Part shown: piece after piece, positions 1-8,520 of the stretch
How the letters are laid out: the number at the start of each line of letters is the position of its first letter
How positions within the stretch are numbered: position 1 is the stretch's first letter
Origin: Erysipelotrichaceae bacterium
GTDB taxonomy: Bacteria > Bacillota_I > Bacilli_A > Erysipelotrichales > Erysipelotrichaceae
DNA: 40,298 nucleotides
Direction of reading: 5' to 3'
Assembly (NCBI GenBank): GCA_017512285.1
Contig: JAFWGU010000039.1
Span: 1-40,298, forward strand
Notes under the pieces: generated by a model
Told to the model about the DNA's origin: nothing
The model's input: the letters and a program-made list of their open reading frames with translations, nothing else
Databases searched by the model: none
Made by a program: the position numbers and the translations under genes

Positions 1-140
1 AGATATTGAAAAGTACATACATTACTTTAACAATCATAGACCAGCATATTCGCTCAACTATAAAACCCCACTTCAGTTCAAATCTGAAATGGGGTTCTAG
101 GTGCTTTTTATGAACTGTCTACTTTTACTTGACTAGTTCA
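1..140 (+). mobile_element. Right end of an IS3-family insertion sequence (cut by window start)
   Basis: The first 100 bases encode the end of an IS3-type transposase, and the following 40 bases end in TGAACTGTCTACTTTTACTT and then GACTAGTTCA. The reverse of that terminus starts TGAACTAGTCAAGTAAAAG, which has the look of an IS3/IS150-group terminal inverted repeat. Only the right end is inside the window, so the left end, target duplication and activity cannot be judged. The terminus lies about 13 bases from the stop codon of the convergent acetyltransferase gene, so the insertion may have removed that gene's terminator. Confidence 0.7.
2..100 (+). CDS. IS3-family transposase, C-terminal end (partial)
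   Basis: Thirty-two codons and a stop are visible. The peptide reads DIEKYIHYFNNHRPAYSLNY and continues with KTPLQFKSEMGF. The pattern I-x-Y-x-H-Y-F-N-N-x-R-P followed by a K-T-P box is the standard C-terminus of the rve (DDE integrase) domain in OrfB of IS3-family elements. The catalytic DDE residues lie mostly outside the window, so integrity of the enzyme cannot be assessed. It points toward the GNAT gene and ends just before the element's right terminus. Confidence 0.8.
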   Translation, partial: DIEKYIHYFNNHRPAYSLNYKTPLQFKSEMGF

Positions 141-152
141 CCTCGGGAATCT

Positions 153-974
153 TTAATATGTTCTTTCCTTGGTTATCAGATCAGCCAGGAATTCAAAGCC
201 GTAATCTTCAAGGGCTTTCCTTAATTCCTCATTTACCGAAGAGAACGTGCAGGTTATCTGCGGTATGTTTCTGACTTTAGCCAAACTGATGGCAAAGTCA
301 ATGGCCTTTTCATAATCGCCCTTTATCACGCTGATGAAGAGCTTGTTGCCGTGCTGGAAGCGTGAACCCACACCTATTACCGTGCCGTCACATTCATAGA
401 AGTGCCCCTGGTCAGCCAGTGCCCTGACGTTCACCTCATTGATCCGGTACATCGTCCTGTTTACGGACATAAATCCGGCATACTCCTCCTTCAGAGGCAG
501 TACCAGCTTTTCAGCCTCTCTCCAGTCGGCATACCTGAAGCCATGATTTTCTTTACCTTCGGTGACGTTATAGAAATACTCCTTGAATTCGTGAGTATTC
601 GTCAGTCCGTATTTCTCAGCCAGGGATGCGCTTCTGACGTTTCTCGGTCCGGTATACATGGAGAAGGTAGGACAGTGATATCTGTTTTCCACCAGATCCA
701 TTGCCTTTTCATATAGAGCCTTGCCGACTCCCTGATTCTGATGGTCGGGATGGACCCTCAGAGCCTCAAACCAGCCGTAGCCGTCCGGCAATATGGCCAC
801 ATGGGCAATACCCACCATCTTTTCCTCATCATAGGCGCACAGAAAGGCGCCTTCACTGTTCATGAAGTAATTCCAGGCCGTATCCACATAGGTATAGTTG
901 CCCATGGTAGCCTTCTCTATGGCTGATACCTCTTCAAGGTCATCATACTGAGCAGTCCTGATTTCGTATTTCAT
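153..974 (-). CDS. GNAT family N-acetyltransferase (tandem GNAT-like)
   Basis: The 273-residue product is a predicted acetyl-CoA-dependent N-acetyltransferase. The first half carries a clear acetyl-CoA binding motif A, VHPDHQNQGVGKALYEKA, at about residues 74-91, preceded by the expected strands and followed by an N-x-x-S-x-x-L-x-x-K-Y-G-L segment typical of the GNAT C-terminus. The second half (about 150-273) looks like a degenerate second GNAT fold, an arrangement common in cytosolic Bacillota acetyltransferases of unknown substrate. The start is supported by a GTGAGG sequence eight bases upstream. It is monocistronic and faces an IS end. The substrate cannot be inferred. Confidence 0.85.
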   Translation of the reverse strand: MKYEIRTAQYDDLEEVSAIEKATMGNYTYVDTAWNYFMNSEGAFLCAYDEEKMVGIAHVAILPDGYGWFEALRVHPDHQNQGVGKALYEKAMDLVENRYHCPTFSMYTGPRNVRSASLAEKYGLTNTHEFKEYFYNVTEGKENHGFRYADWREAEKLVLPLKEEYAGFMSVNRTMYRINEVNVRALADQGHFYECDGTVIGVGSRFQHGNKLFISVIKGDYEKAIDFAISLAKVRNIPQITCTFSSVNEELRKALEDYGFEFLADLITKERTY

Positions 975-1020
975 AAGCTTAACCTCACAGATATTCTAAC
1001 AGAAACAGCATTACAACATG

Positions 1021-1046
1021 AAAAAAGTACCCGATTAAGGGTACTT
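1021..1046 (-). terminator. Intrinsic terminator of the wall-anchored protein gene
   Basis: On the minus strand AAGTACCC and GGGTACTT form a perfect 8-bp stem around a 6-base loop, followed directly by a run of T. It lies just past the stop codon of the surface protein gene. Confidence 0.85.
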
Positions 1047-1052
1047 GATTCT

Positions 1053-4000
1053 TTAATGTGCTCTTACGGCCTTTCTTCTTCTGATGATCTCGATGATCGC
1101 CATCACACTCAGCATGTTCATGGCTGCGTAGAACATCAGAGCGTTGCCGTCACCGGTCTCAGGTGAATCGGCATCTGATCTCAGTGCCCTGATGTTTACG
1201 ACCACCGTTGCCCCGTCCTCGGTTATCTTCACCGTATAGGTGTCGGTGAGCTTGTAGCCGTCAGGCATCTTTTTCGCCTTGATGGTGTATTCACCATATG
1301 GCAGACCGGTGAACTCATAGGTGCCGTCAGCCTTTTCCGTAAGCCTGCCGACCTTTTCGTCACCTGAGAAGATTTCAAATTCCGCCTTTGCCAGCGGCTT
1401 GTCATCCGGCCCCGTCAGCTTGACCTGAACGTTGCCGCTGATGAGCTTATTGGTTATCTCGATCTCAATGATTTCACCGGTTCCCTCACAGGTTACCGGA
1501 TACTCAGTCTCATTCAGGGCATAACCCTCAGGAGCCTCAGTCTCCCTGACGATGTAGCTGCCTTCATCCAGATTGCTGAAGATGAATCTGCCCTCTTCGT
1601 CACTTACGGCTGTCTGTAACGGTTCTTCACCGTCTTCACCAAACAGACCGATGGTCGCGCCTTCCAGAGGTTCACCGTTTTCATCAAGCTTGGTGCCGGA
1701 GATCAGATCCTTCATGACTTCTTCCGGATTGACCAGATATACTACCTCGTTGGACTGGCGGTCGCCGTCTTCGTCAACGAGCATGAAGTAAATGCCTAAC
1801 AGTCCTTCCTTGAGACCGTCCTTCCATACCTGATCCATGTCGAGCTCAAAGTTGTAAATCTGATCAACCGGGATCTCATCCTCGCCGTCATACTTCGTCA
1901 GAAGTTCGCTGCCCGGCATGCTGTAGGTTCTTTCAAGCTGCTTTTCAGGATCGGCATAGTTGAACATTGCGTGGATCTTCGGGATCTTCTCACCGACAAA
2001 GGTATTGTTGGTGATGTTGAATGATACATAGTGTTTATCGCCGATCAGAATGTTGTTGGCTGTCATTGTCATGTTGTCAGCCTTCATGGCTGCGACATTG
2101 ACGATGTCATCAAGGTCCCCGTTATAGTAGAGTTCCGGTACGACCTCAAGGGTTATTTCATGTTCAGTATTCGGCTTCCAGCTGGCGTGCGGTCTGACAA
2201 GTATCTGAGCCGTGGCTGTGTCTCCCGTGTACAGTTTCTGAGCGTAGATGTATTCGTCATCAGCGTAGTCACGGTAGCCGTCGGTAAGCGTCAGCTTATT
2301 GCCCTGTTCGTCATGGGCAGTGAACATTACCGGACCTTCAATGGCATAGCCGTAGTTTCTGTAGGTCACGTTGGTAACGACGTATGGTTCATTGTTTCTG
2401 AAAATGTAGTCAGGTATCTGAACGTCAGTTACGCGCATGCCTCTTTCAGCATCCTGTGACCATAAGCGTAATGCCGCAGCTTCATCTGCCTCACCGTATT
2501 CAGGAGCGTAGTCATCATCGTCATCGTCATTGGCTTCAGCCAGTACAGCTTCTTCCGGTTCACCCGCTGCCAATAACATTACAGGTGCATCGGTAACTGT
2601 CTCTTCACTTACCGCCTCAACTGGTAATGCTCTGGTCAGAGCTGCCTCTTCCGTTTCACTTACAGCCGGCTGAATATCCGTTACGGCATCTTCATTTGCC
2701 TGAGTTTCCTCAACCGGCTTTACTTCTTCAGTTTCTGCGGCAGTTTTGGATATCGGACTGTAGACCTTTCTGTCGGCTTCTATTGGCGAACTGTATACGA
2801 TCGACAGACCCTTTGAATCACATCTGTCAGGGTTATAGGCAACCGTGAAGTTGGTCAGCTTGTCGCCCTTGGCAAATGTCAGGCCGATAGGACCGTGGAG
2901 TTCACATGTTATCTCTTCCTTGTAGTTATCCGTTATCAGCGTATGCAGCATCAGTTTGTTGGAGCTCTTGGTCTCCGTCCATTCTTCAACATCGATGTCA
3001 TAGCTGTCGATTACGCCGATGATGTAGATGGCAGACTGATTGTTATTGGTAATCATGAGATAGCGGCCTTCCGTATTGATCATGCCAACACCGTTCTTTA
3101 CCGGCTCAACTACCCATGAGTAATTCGTAGGATCAGTACTGTCCTTATACATCCAGTAAACGGTATCTCCGGCTATGAAGTAGTTACGGTTATTGACATA
3201 CTGCCAGTTGGTCAGTACCGTTTCATAGTTGAAGTCCGCCAGTTTAACATCCGTGATGTCGACCTGAGCATAGTGCATCCGGTCTTCCGTACAGGTGGCA
3301 TCAGCCTCATATCCCTTTAAGACCAGCGTCTTATCCGTTGACTTGATCTTGTCGATTACCCAGTAGGTCGGTTCATGAGGTATCGCTGCTCCGGTAGAGT
3401 ATAATGAACCGGAATCAATGGTATTGTAATGACGTTCGCCGTCGCCATTGATCGTACGGTATGAAATGACATTTTTCGTATATGTCAGATCTATGTCTCT
3501 TAAGCCGTCGGCAATGGTCTTAAGCAGCTGTTCGGCTGTCTCGCATTCCTCAATTCTGGTTGCCGCATATCCGACATCGCAGATCTGATACAGTCCGGAT
3601 GGTCTCGGTGCAGAATACAGGAACTTTCCACTGTCGGCAGGATCGCTCGCTATTTCACTGCTGACGGTTTTGGCCTGCCTGAGGTCAACGATGATAGCCG
3701 CAACTTCACTGGTCTTGGCTCTCTTGGCCATGTCCTTTTCCGTGTTATCTGCCAGAACTGCGCCGATGTAGACATAGTTGCTGAAGTTCTGATCAACAGC
3801 CTGATACTTGTTAGGAACAGCGACATATTCCGTTACGGACATGTCCTCAGGCAGTCTGACCTTGTATACTTCCGGCAGGATCTCGCCGGTATCAGGATTC
3901 TGGTACTGGTAGACAAGATGAGTCCTGTCTCCATCCGCCAGAATACGGAACAGTGCCGTGTAATTATTGGCAGCTACGAACTGAGCCTGGTTATCCGGAT

Positions 4001-6212
4001 AGGTATAGGCATCAACGTTCTTGAGATTACCTCCTGATAACAGCACGTCATTATTGGCAATGGTGAATACCTCATCGGTATCTCCGCCGTTATTGAGAGG
4101 TATCAGTTCATCAGCACACGATTCAAGCGACAGATCCTTGAATTCTATCTGGAAGTCTTCTGCCGTAAGTTCGTCTTCCTCACCCCAGTTGTCGTATATT
4201 CGCTTGGCCGAGTTGAGACAGTCAAGCTTTATCTGTCCGCTGAAGAACAGCAGATAGTAGTTTATGACCATGCCCCAGAACAGATCCCCAAACGTATGCG
4301 GATCCGCCGTGAAGATATTTGCCGGGCCCTTGCCCAGCACCGCCGACATTACGCCGGTTATGTAGCCCGTTGCGTTGGCTCCCAGGACACCCTTGATGCC
4401 CACACCAACGAAGATGTCCAGATTGGCGAGGGCATCGATCCTGGACTGCAGGTCCCAGCCGCCGTTACTGGTATATTTCCACTTCTTATCATATCTTTCA
4501 GAGTAAGGCGGTTCATCCGTAAAGGCATTTACTGAAATTCCGACCTTTATTCCTGCGGAAAGCTCAAAGCCAATGTAAAGAGGTATGGCAACCGGCCCGG
4601 CAAAGAATACGAAGTATTCCGTCAGCCCGCCCATGAAATTCAGGGTGAATACGAAACCGCCATTGCCATAGTAGTCATCAGTCTCTTCACTGTAACGCAA
4701 AGCCAGATATACGGAGAAACTCATACCGATGTCATAGGTCTTGTTAGTAAGAGCCCAGACCTTATCCTTGGAATTAAGCTTTGTCTTGCCGGAGTTTACC
4801 TTCTGAGCATTCTGCCAGAAACTTTTCTGGAACGTTTCCAGAATGTTCTTGGCATTGGAGAAGGCCTTTGGCTTCCAGGACTTGTCAAACAGTGACTGAT
4901 ACTTGTACTGCGTGTTCTTGTCCAGGTTGGTAATGTCATATGATGCCATGAAGATGAAGGTGCCGTCCGGGAACACGCCGAAGGTTACCGGAACCTGGAA
5001 GGCCTGTACCGTAAAGTTCAGCCATCCGGCGCCGCCCATGCGGTCAGTGATCTTGGCATCATTCTTTTCAGCAGTAAGCGGTAAAGTCGTTTCACCAAGC
5101 CGAGGTGTCTCACGGGCATCCTTAACGGTAAGATGGCTGATCCTGAACGTCTCAGAACCAAACCTTACGGACACGACATCCCCGTCTGCCAGTAACCCGG
5201 CATTCTGCTCAGCCCATCTCTTATCGGCTGTATAGACTCTCGTCTGGGAGTCATATTCATAACCTGAAGAGCCGTCAACTTTCAGGATGGTCTTGCCGCG
5301 GGTATCAGAATATAATTCGATTGAATCCGGCAGGGTTTCATCACCGATTCTGGAAACAAGCACCTTCAGGGAAAGATCCTCGGTATCCATGTCTACAAGT
5401 GAAAGATCTGTTTCTTCACTTAAGAGGTCCTTGCCTTCAAGATCAATGCCTCTTATGTATAATTCATCATCCGTTGCCTCAGTAAGTGAGAAGATGAAGG
5501 TATCTCCTCCCGTGAGGAACTTATCCAGTACGGAAAAGGCATGATAGCCATCTGCCTGAATGTCCAGAATGCAGTTGAATTCATCAGGCAAACCGGCAAA
5601 GGTGGCAATGCCCGGTCTCTGACCGTCGGAAGTGATGATGCTCTGGGTAACTCTTTCATCCTTGTCATTCACATAGGAAATCGTTACCTGAGCATATGGA
5701 ATGCCCATGCCATCTTCATCCTGTACGACCACGCAGGTTGCGTCCTTGTCTACGACATAGATCCAGCTGCTCGCATTTTCTTCAACGCCCAGAACCTTTA
5801 CCTTATCAAGCCTGTTGGCTGTCAGGCCGATTTCAGCGCCCATCAGAAGATTGTTGTTTTCAAGGTAGGCTCCTACCCCGCCGCTGGCCCTGAACTTTTC
5901 AACCTTGCCGAAAACGGCCGCTACTTCGTGGTCGCTGACCGGTTCAAAGCCCAGAAGGTCATCCATGTCCTCATTGAACTTGGCCCATACCTCATCGGAG
6001 AACATGGAATCAATTTCTTCGGCATCCTCATCGGAAAAACCGTGCATCTCATATCCTTCCGTGTAGTCAGGCAGGCCATCAGTTTCGCCTTCATAGCGAA
6101 CAGGAGAACCGCCGTGACCGTTGATCGCCTTGGCTTCAACGGAACTGCATACGCCGGTAAACATCAGTACTGACGCCACAATGCTGATCATCATCTTTCT
6201 AAGCAGCTTCAT
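1053..6212 (-). CDS. Large cell-wall-anchored surface protein with Cna-B/SpaA-like domains
   Basis: The product is 1719 residues. It begins with a signal peptide (MKLLRKMMISIVASVLMFTG, then AKA as cleavage site) and ends with a sortase signal: SPETG, a hydrophobic stretch and the basic tail RRRKAVRAH. Two Cna-B/SpaA-type beta-sandwich repeats occupy about residues 1503-1680; each has the G-x-(Y/F)-x-F-(S/T)-(N/G)-L core and an E-A-P-E-G-Y or K-M-P-D-G-Y end. A carboxypeptidase-regulatory-like segment lies near 155-230, and an acidic Asp/Glu-rich linker near 1300. The long middle is unrecognised. The reading frame is open further upstream into the ABC ATPase gene, but that extension has no ribosome site; the chosen ATG follows AAAGGGC and begins the signal peptide. 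No sortase gene is in the window. Probably an adhesin or surface scaffold (inference). Confidence 0.85.
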   Translation of the reverse strand: MKLLRKMMISIVASVLMFTGVCSSVEAKAINGHGGSPVRYEGETDGLPDYTEGYEMHGFSDEDAEEIDSMFSDEVWAKFNEDMDDLLGFEPVSDHEVAAVFGKVEKFRASGGVGAYLENNNLLMGAEIGLTANRLDKVKVLGVEENASSWIYVVDKDATCVVVQDEDGMGIPYAQVTISYVNDKDERVTQSIITSDGQRPGIATFAGLPDEFNCILDIQADGYHAFSVLDKFLTGGDTFIFSLTEATDDELYIRGIDLEGKDLLSEETDLSLVDMDTEDLSLKVLVSRIGDETLPDSIELYSDTRGKTILKVDGSSGYEYDSQTRVYTADKRWAEQNAGLLADGDVVSVRFGSETFRISHLTVKDARETPRLGETTLPLTAEKNDAKITDRMGGAGWLNFTVQAFQVPVTFGVFPDGTFIFMASYDITNLDKNTQYKYQSLFDKSWKPKAFSNAKNILETFQKSFWQNAQKVNSGKTKLNSKDKVWALTNKTYDIGMSFSVYLALRYSEETDDYYGNGGFVFTLNFMGGLTEYFVFFAGPVAIPLYIGFELSAGIKVGISVNAFTDEPPYSERYDKKWKYTSNGGWDLQSRIDALANLDIFVGVGIKGVLGANATGYITGVMSAVLGKGPANIFTADPHTFGDLFWGMVINYYLLFFSGQIKLDCLNSAKRIYDNWGEEDELTAEDFQIEFKDLSLESCADELIPLNNGGDTDEVFTIANNDVLLSGGNLKNVDAYTYPDNQAQFVAANNYTALFRILADGDRTHLVYQYQNPDTGEILPEVYKVRLPEDMSVTEYVAVPNKYQAVDQNFSNYVYIGAVLADNTEKDMAKRAKTSEVAAIIVDLRQAKTVSSEIASDPADSGKFLYSAPRPSGLYQICDVGYAATRIEECETAEQLLKTIADGLRDIDLTYTKNVISYRTINGDGERHYNTIDSGSLYSTGAAIPHEPTYWVIDKIKSTDKTLVLKGYEADATCTEDRMHYAQVDITDVKLADFNYETVLTNWQYVNNRNYFIAGDTVYWMYKDSTDPTNYSWVVEPVKNGVGMINTEGRYLMITNNNQSAIYIIGVIDSYDIDVEEWTETKSSNKLMLHTLITDNYKEEITCELHGPIGLTFAKGDKLTNFTVAYNPDRCDSKGLSIVYSSPIEADRKVYSPISKTAAETEEVKPVEETQANEDAVTDIQPAVSETEEAALTRALPVEAVSEETVTDAPVMLLAAGEPEEAVLAEANDDDDDDYAPEYGEADEAAALRLWSQDAERGMRVTDVQIPDYIFRNNEPYVVTNVTYRNYGYAIEGPVMFTAHDEQGNKLTLTDGYRDYADDEYIYAQKLYTGDTATAQILVRPHASWKPNTEHEITLEVVPELYYNGDLDDIVNVAAMKADNMTMTANNILIGDKHYVSFNITNNTFVGEKIPKIHAMFNYADPEKQLERTYSMPGSELLTKYDGEDEIPVDQIYNFELDMDQVWKDGLKEGLLGIYFMLVDEDGDRQSNEVVYLVNPEEVMKDLISGTKLDENGEPLEGATIGLFGEDGEEPLQTAVSDEEGRFIFSNLDEGSYIVRETEAPEGYALNETEYPVTCEGTGEIIEIEITNKLISGNVQVKLTGPDDKPLAKAEFEIFSGDEKVGRLTEKADGTYEFTGLPYGEYTIKAKKMPDGYKLTDTYTVKITEDGATVVVNIRALRSDADSPETGDGNALMFYAAMNMLSVMAIIEIIRRRKAVRAH

Positions 6213-6258
6213 ATTATCTTGCCCTTTCTGAACATTATCAGTTGAATATACTGAGAAT

Positions 6259-6264
6259 ATTATA
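6259..6264 (-). promoter_or_regulatory. Probable -10 box of the surface protein promoter
   Basis: A perfect TATAAT lies on the minus strand about 47 bases before the ATG. No good -35 is found at 17-18 bases (best is TGTAAC or ATGTAA), so strength or activator dependence is open. Confidence 0.5.
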
Positions 6265-6294
6265 ACAAAAAGACTTTTTCTGTTACATAAGAAA

Positions 6295-6315
6295 GGGCTC
6301 CACATTCGGGAGTCC
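6295..6315 (-). terminator. Weak terminator after the ABC importer operon
   Basis: GGACTCC and GGAGCCC pair with one A-C mismatch around a 7-base loop, followed by TTTCTT on the minus strand. It falls between the ABC ATPase stop and the surface protein promoter. Confidence 0.5.
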
Positions 6316-6327
6316 TCTGTATATTTT

Positions 6328-7056
6328 TTACAGAACCTTTTCCAGGAATTCCTGAATTCTCTGGTTCTGAGACTGGGTAAATATGTATTCAGGTGTGCCC
6401 ATCTCAACGATGGTTCCGTCTTCCAGGAAGGCGATCCTGTTGCTGACTTCCCTGGCAAAGTTCATTTCATGAGTCACGATGATCATGGTCATGCCGTCAT
6501 TCACCAGGTCTCTGATGACGTTCAGCACTTCCTTGATCATTTCCGGATCAAGGGCGCTGGTCGGCTCGTCAAACAGCATTATCTGCGGTTCCATGCACAA
6601 TGCTCTGGCTATGGCCACACGCTGCTGCTGACCTCCGGAAAGCTTGGATGGATAGGAATCCTTCTTGTCCAGCAAGCCAACTCTTTCCAGATACTTCAGA
6701 GCAGTAGCTTCAGCCTCCTGCTGGCTCTTGCCCAGTACGTTAATGGGAGCCAGGGTCAGGTTCTGCAGAACGGTCATATTGGCAAACAGATTGAAATGCT
6801 GGAATACAAATCCCATTACCGTTCTGTCCTTCTGAGCCTGTTTGGGGTTACTGAAGTCAAGGGCCTTCCCGTTGATCAGTACCGTTCCCTCATCAGGAGT
6901 CTCCAGACCGTTGATGCAGCGCAAGACGGTACTCTTACCGCTGCCGCTGGGACCGATCAGAGATATTACCTCTCCCTTGTCTACGTGAAAGGAGACATCT
7001 TTTACGGCATGGACCTTCTTATCAAAGGTCTTGGACAGATTCTTAACGTCAATCAC
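6328..7056 (-). CDS. Polar amino acid ABC transporter, ATP-binding protein
   Basis: This 242-residue ATPase powers an amino acid importer at the inner face of the membrane. All ABC motifs are visible in order: Walker A GPSGSGKST (about 36-44), Q-loop FVFQHFNLFANMTV, signature LSGGQQQR, Walker B IMLFDEPTSALDPE, and the H-loop VTHEM. The HFNLF segment and length are typical of the GlnQ/ArtM/HisP group. It overlaps the permease gene by eight bases, so the two are translationally coupled, and it is the last gene of the T-box-controlled operon. The substrate must be judged from the binding protein and the leader. Confidence 0.95.
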   Translation of the reverse strand: MIDVKNLSKTFDKKVHAVKDVSFHVDKGEVISLIGPSGSGKSTVLRCINGLETPDEGTVLINGKALDFSNPKQAQKDRTVMGFVFQHFNLFANMTVLQNLTLAPINVLGKSQQEAEATALKYLERVGLLDKKDSYPSKLSGGQQQRVAIARALCMEPQIMLFDEPTSALDPEMIKEVLNVIRDLVNDGMTMIIVTHEMNFAREVSNRIAFLEDGTIVEMGTPEYIFTQSQNQRIQEFLEKVL

Positions 7057-7723
7057 TTACGGCCAGCCTCCTTTCTATGACCCTGGAACACGTGGATATG
7101 ATCAGATTCAGGATCAGGTATATGCAGCTGGCAACCGTTAACGGCGGCAGGTAGGCATAGTAGTTGGCGCCAACAGTCGTAGCTGACTTCATCAGTTCAA
7201 CTACACCGATGGTTGATAACAGTGATGAGTCCTTTATCAGGGTAATGAACTCACTTACAAGTGGCGGCAATATGTTCTTGAAAGCCTGCGGCAATATGAC
7301 CATCTTCATCTTCTGCTTATAGGACAGACCTAAGGTATCGGCTGCCTCAAACTGGCCGTGGTCAACACCGTTGATGCCGCTTCTGATCAGCTCCGTCGTA
7401 TAGGCGCCGCTGTTAAGGCCAATGGCCACAATGCCGGTGACTAACGGGTCAAACCTTATTGGGTGACCTACGATCATCCTGATGATGGCCGGCAAGGCCA
7501 GAAACGCAAAGGTTATCTGCATGAGCATCGGCGTGCCTCTCAATACTTCAACGTAAATGGCCGCAACGATGTTGGCAAACTTGTTGTGTGACAGTCTGGC
7601 AATGGCTCCCAGGGTACCCAGGACCGTACCGGCCATGACGGCTATCACCGCTATTAATAATGAAGTACCGGCTCCTCTTAAGAGATAGAGGAATATGTCC
7701 CAGGTAATTATCGAGAAATCCAT
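7049..7723 (-). CDS. Polar amino acid ABC transporter, permease
   Basis: The 224-residue membrane protein is the single permease of the importer. It has about five hydrophobic segments and the cytoplasmic EAA loop (EAADTLGLSYKQKMKMVILP, about residues 143-162) that docks on the ATPase. The signature E-V-L-R-G-T-P-M-L-M-Q near residue 60 is characteristic of the HisM/GlnP/ArtQ family. The ATG follows the stop codon of the binding-protein gene by one base, so translation is probably coupled. A single permease gene suggests a homodimeric channel. Confidence 0.95.
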   Translation of the reverse strand: MDFSIITWDIFLYLLRGAGTSLLIAVIAVMAGTVLGTLGAIARLSHNKFANIVAAIYVEVLRGTPMLMQITFAFLALPAIIRMIVGHPIRFDPLVTGIVAIGLNSGAYTTELIRSGINGVDHGQFEAADTLGLSYKQKMKMVILPQAFKNILPPLVSEFITLIKDSSLLSTIGVVELMKSATTVGANYYAYLPPLTVASCIYLILNLIISTCSRVIERRLAVSD

Positions 7724-7724
7724 C

Positions 7725-8504
7725 TTACAGACCCCACTTCTCCTTCAGCTTGTCTGATTCGCCTGAACTGGTGAATTCCTCAACGGCCTTGTTCAGAGCC
7801 TCTAAGATGAAAGTATTTCCTTCCTTTACGGTAATGCACAGATTGTCTTCTGCCAGCTTTTCTGACAGGATGACCAGATTACTGCTGGTGGAAACGAATC
7901 CTTCAGCGACCTTCTCGTCACAGACAACGGCATCGATCTGGTCATTCTTAAGCATTTCAAACTGCTGCAGGTAATCACCAGGAGATACCATTGTTACACC
8001 GGGGATCTGGCTGGCTGCCTCATAGCCTACGGTACCGTCACCGGCCGCAACCGTCTTGCCGTTAAGATCGTTCAGACTGGTGATGCCTGAATCCTTCAGT
8101 ACGACGATTACCTGAGCTGAAAGATAGTATGGTGAGGTAAACAGACACTGTCTTTGCGGATCATATGAGAAGGCAGCGACGCCAATGTCGACCTGTCCTG
8201 TCTGCAAAGCTGAGATGATGGTAGAGAAATCCATCTGTACGAAGTCAACGACGTATGTCTTGCCATCTTCGGTCTTGATCTTTGAGGCAAGTGAATTTGC
8301 CATGTCGACGTCATAGCCGACCAGGTTGTTTGAGGTGTCAAGTGATTCAAATGGCGGATAGTCAGCTGAGATGCCGACAACCAGAGTTCCTGCCTTCAGT
8401 ACCTGATCGTCGATGGAATCGGCAGGTTCGTCCTTTTTATCATTGCCGCCGCAGCCGGCAAGCATCAGTAAGCATGTAATTAACATGATTATTATCTTTT
8501 TCAT
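7725..8504 (-). CDS. Amino acid ABC transporter, substrate-binding lipoprotein (family 3)
   Basis: The 259-residue protein starts with a lipoprotein signal peptide with lipobox L-A-G-C (mature Cys about 18), so it should be tethered outside the membrane. It has the family 3 solute-binding signature: G-I-S-A-D-Y-P-P-F-E near residue 48, then G-Y-D-V-D-M-A, and F-T-S-P-Y-Y. These features match polar amino acid binders such as ArtP, HisJ and GlnH. A good AAAGGA site lies upstream. The T-box leader, whose specifier could read CGC (Arg), makes arginine a reasonable but unproven ligand. Confidence 0.93.
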   Translation of the reverse strand: MKKIIIMLITCLLMLAGCGGNDKKDEPADSIDDQVLKAGTLVVGISADYPPFESLDTSNNLVGYDVDMANSLASKIKTEDGKTYVVDFVQMDFSTIISALQTGQVDIGVAAFSYDPQRQCLFTSPYYLSAQVIVVLKDSGITSLNDLNGKTVAAGDGTVGYEAASQIPGVTMVSPGDYLQQFEMLKNDQIDAVVCDEKVAEGFVSTSSNLVILSEKLAEDNLCITVKEGNTFILEALNKAVEEFTSSGESDKLKEKWGL

Positions 8505-8520
8505 TTTTCGTTTTCCTTTC

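Noticed and set aside
5541-6173. Plus-strand 210-codon frame antisense to the surface protein
   Set aside because: No ribosome site and no family resemblance; its length is a by-product of codon bias on the other strand.
6213-6458. Extension of the surface protein frame by 82 codons into the ABC ATPase gene
   Set aside because: No ribosome site, overlap with a well-conserved gene, and the signal peptide begins at 6212.
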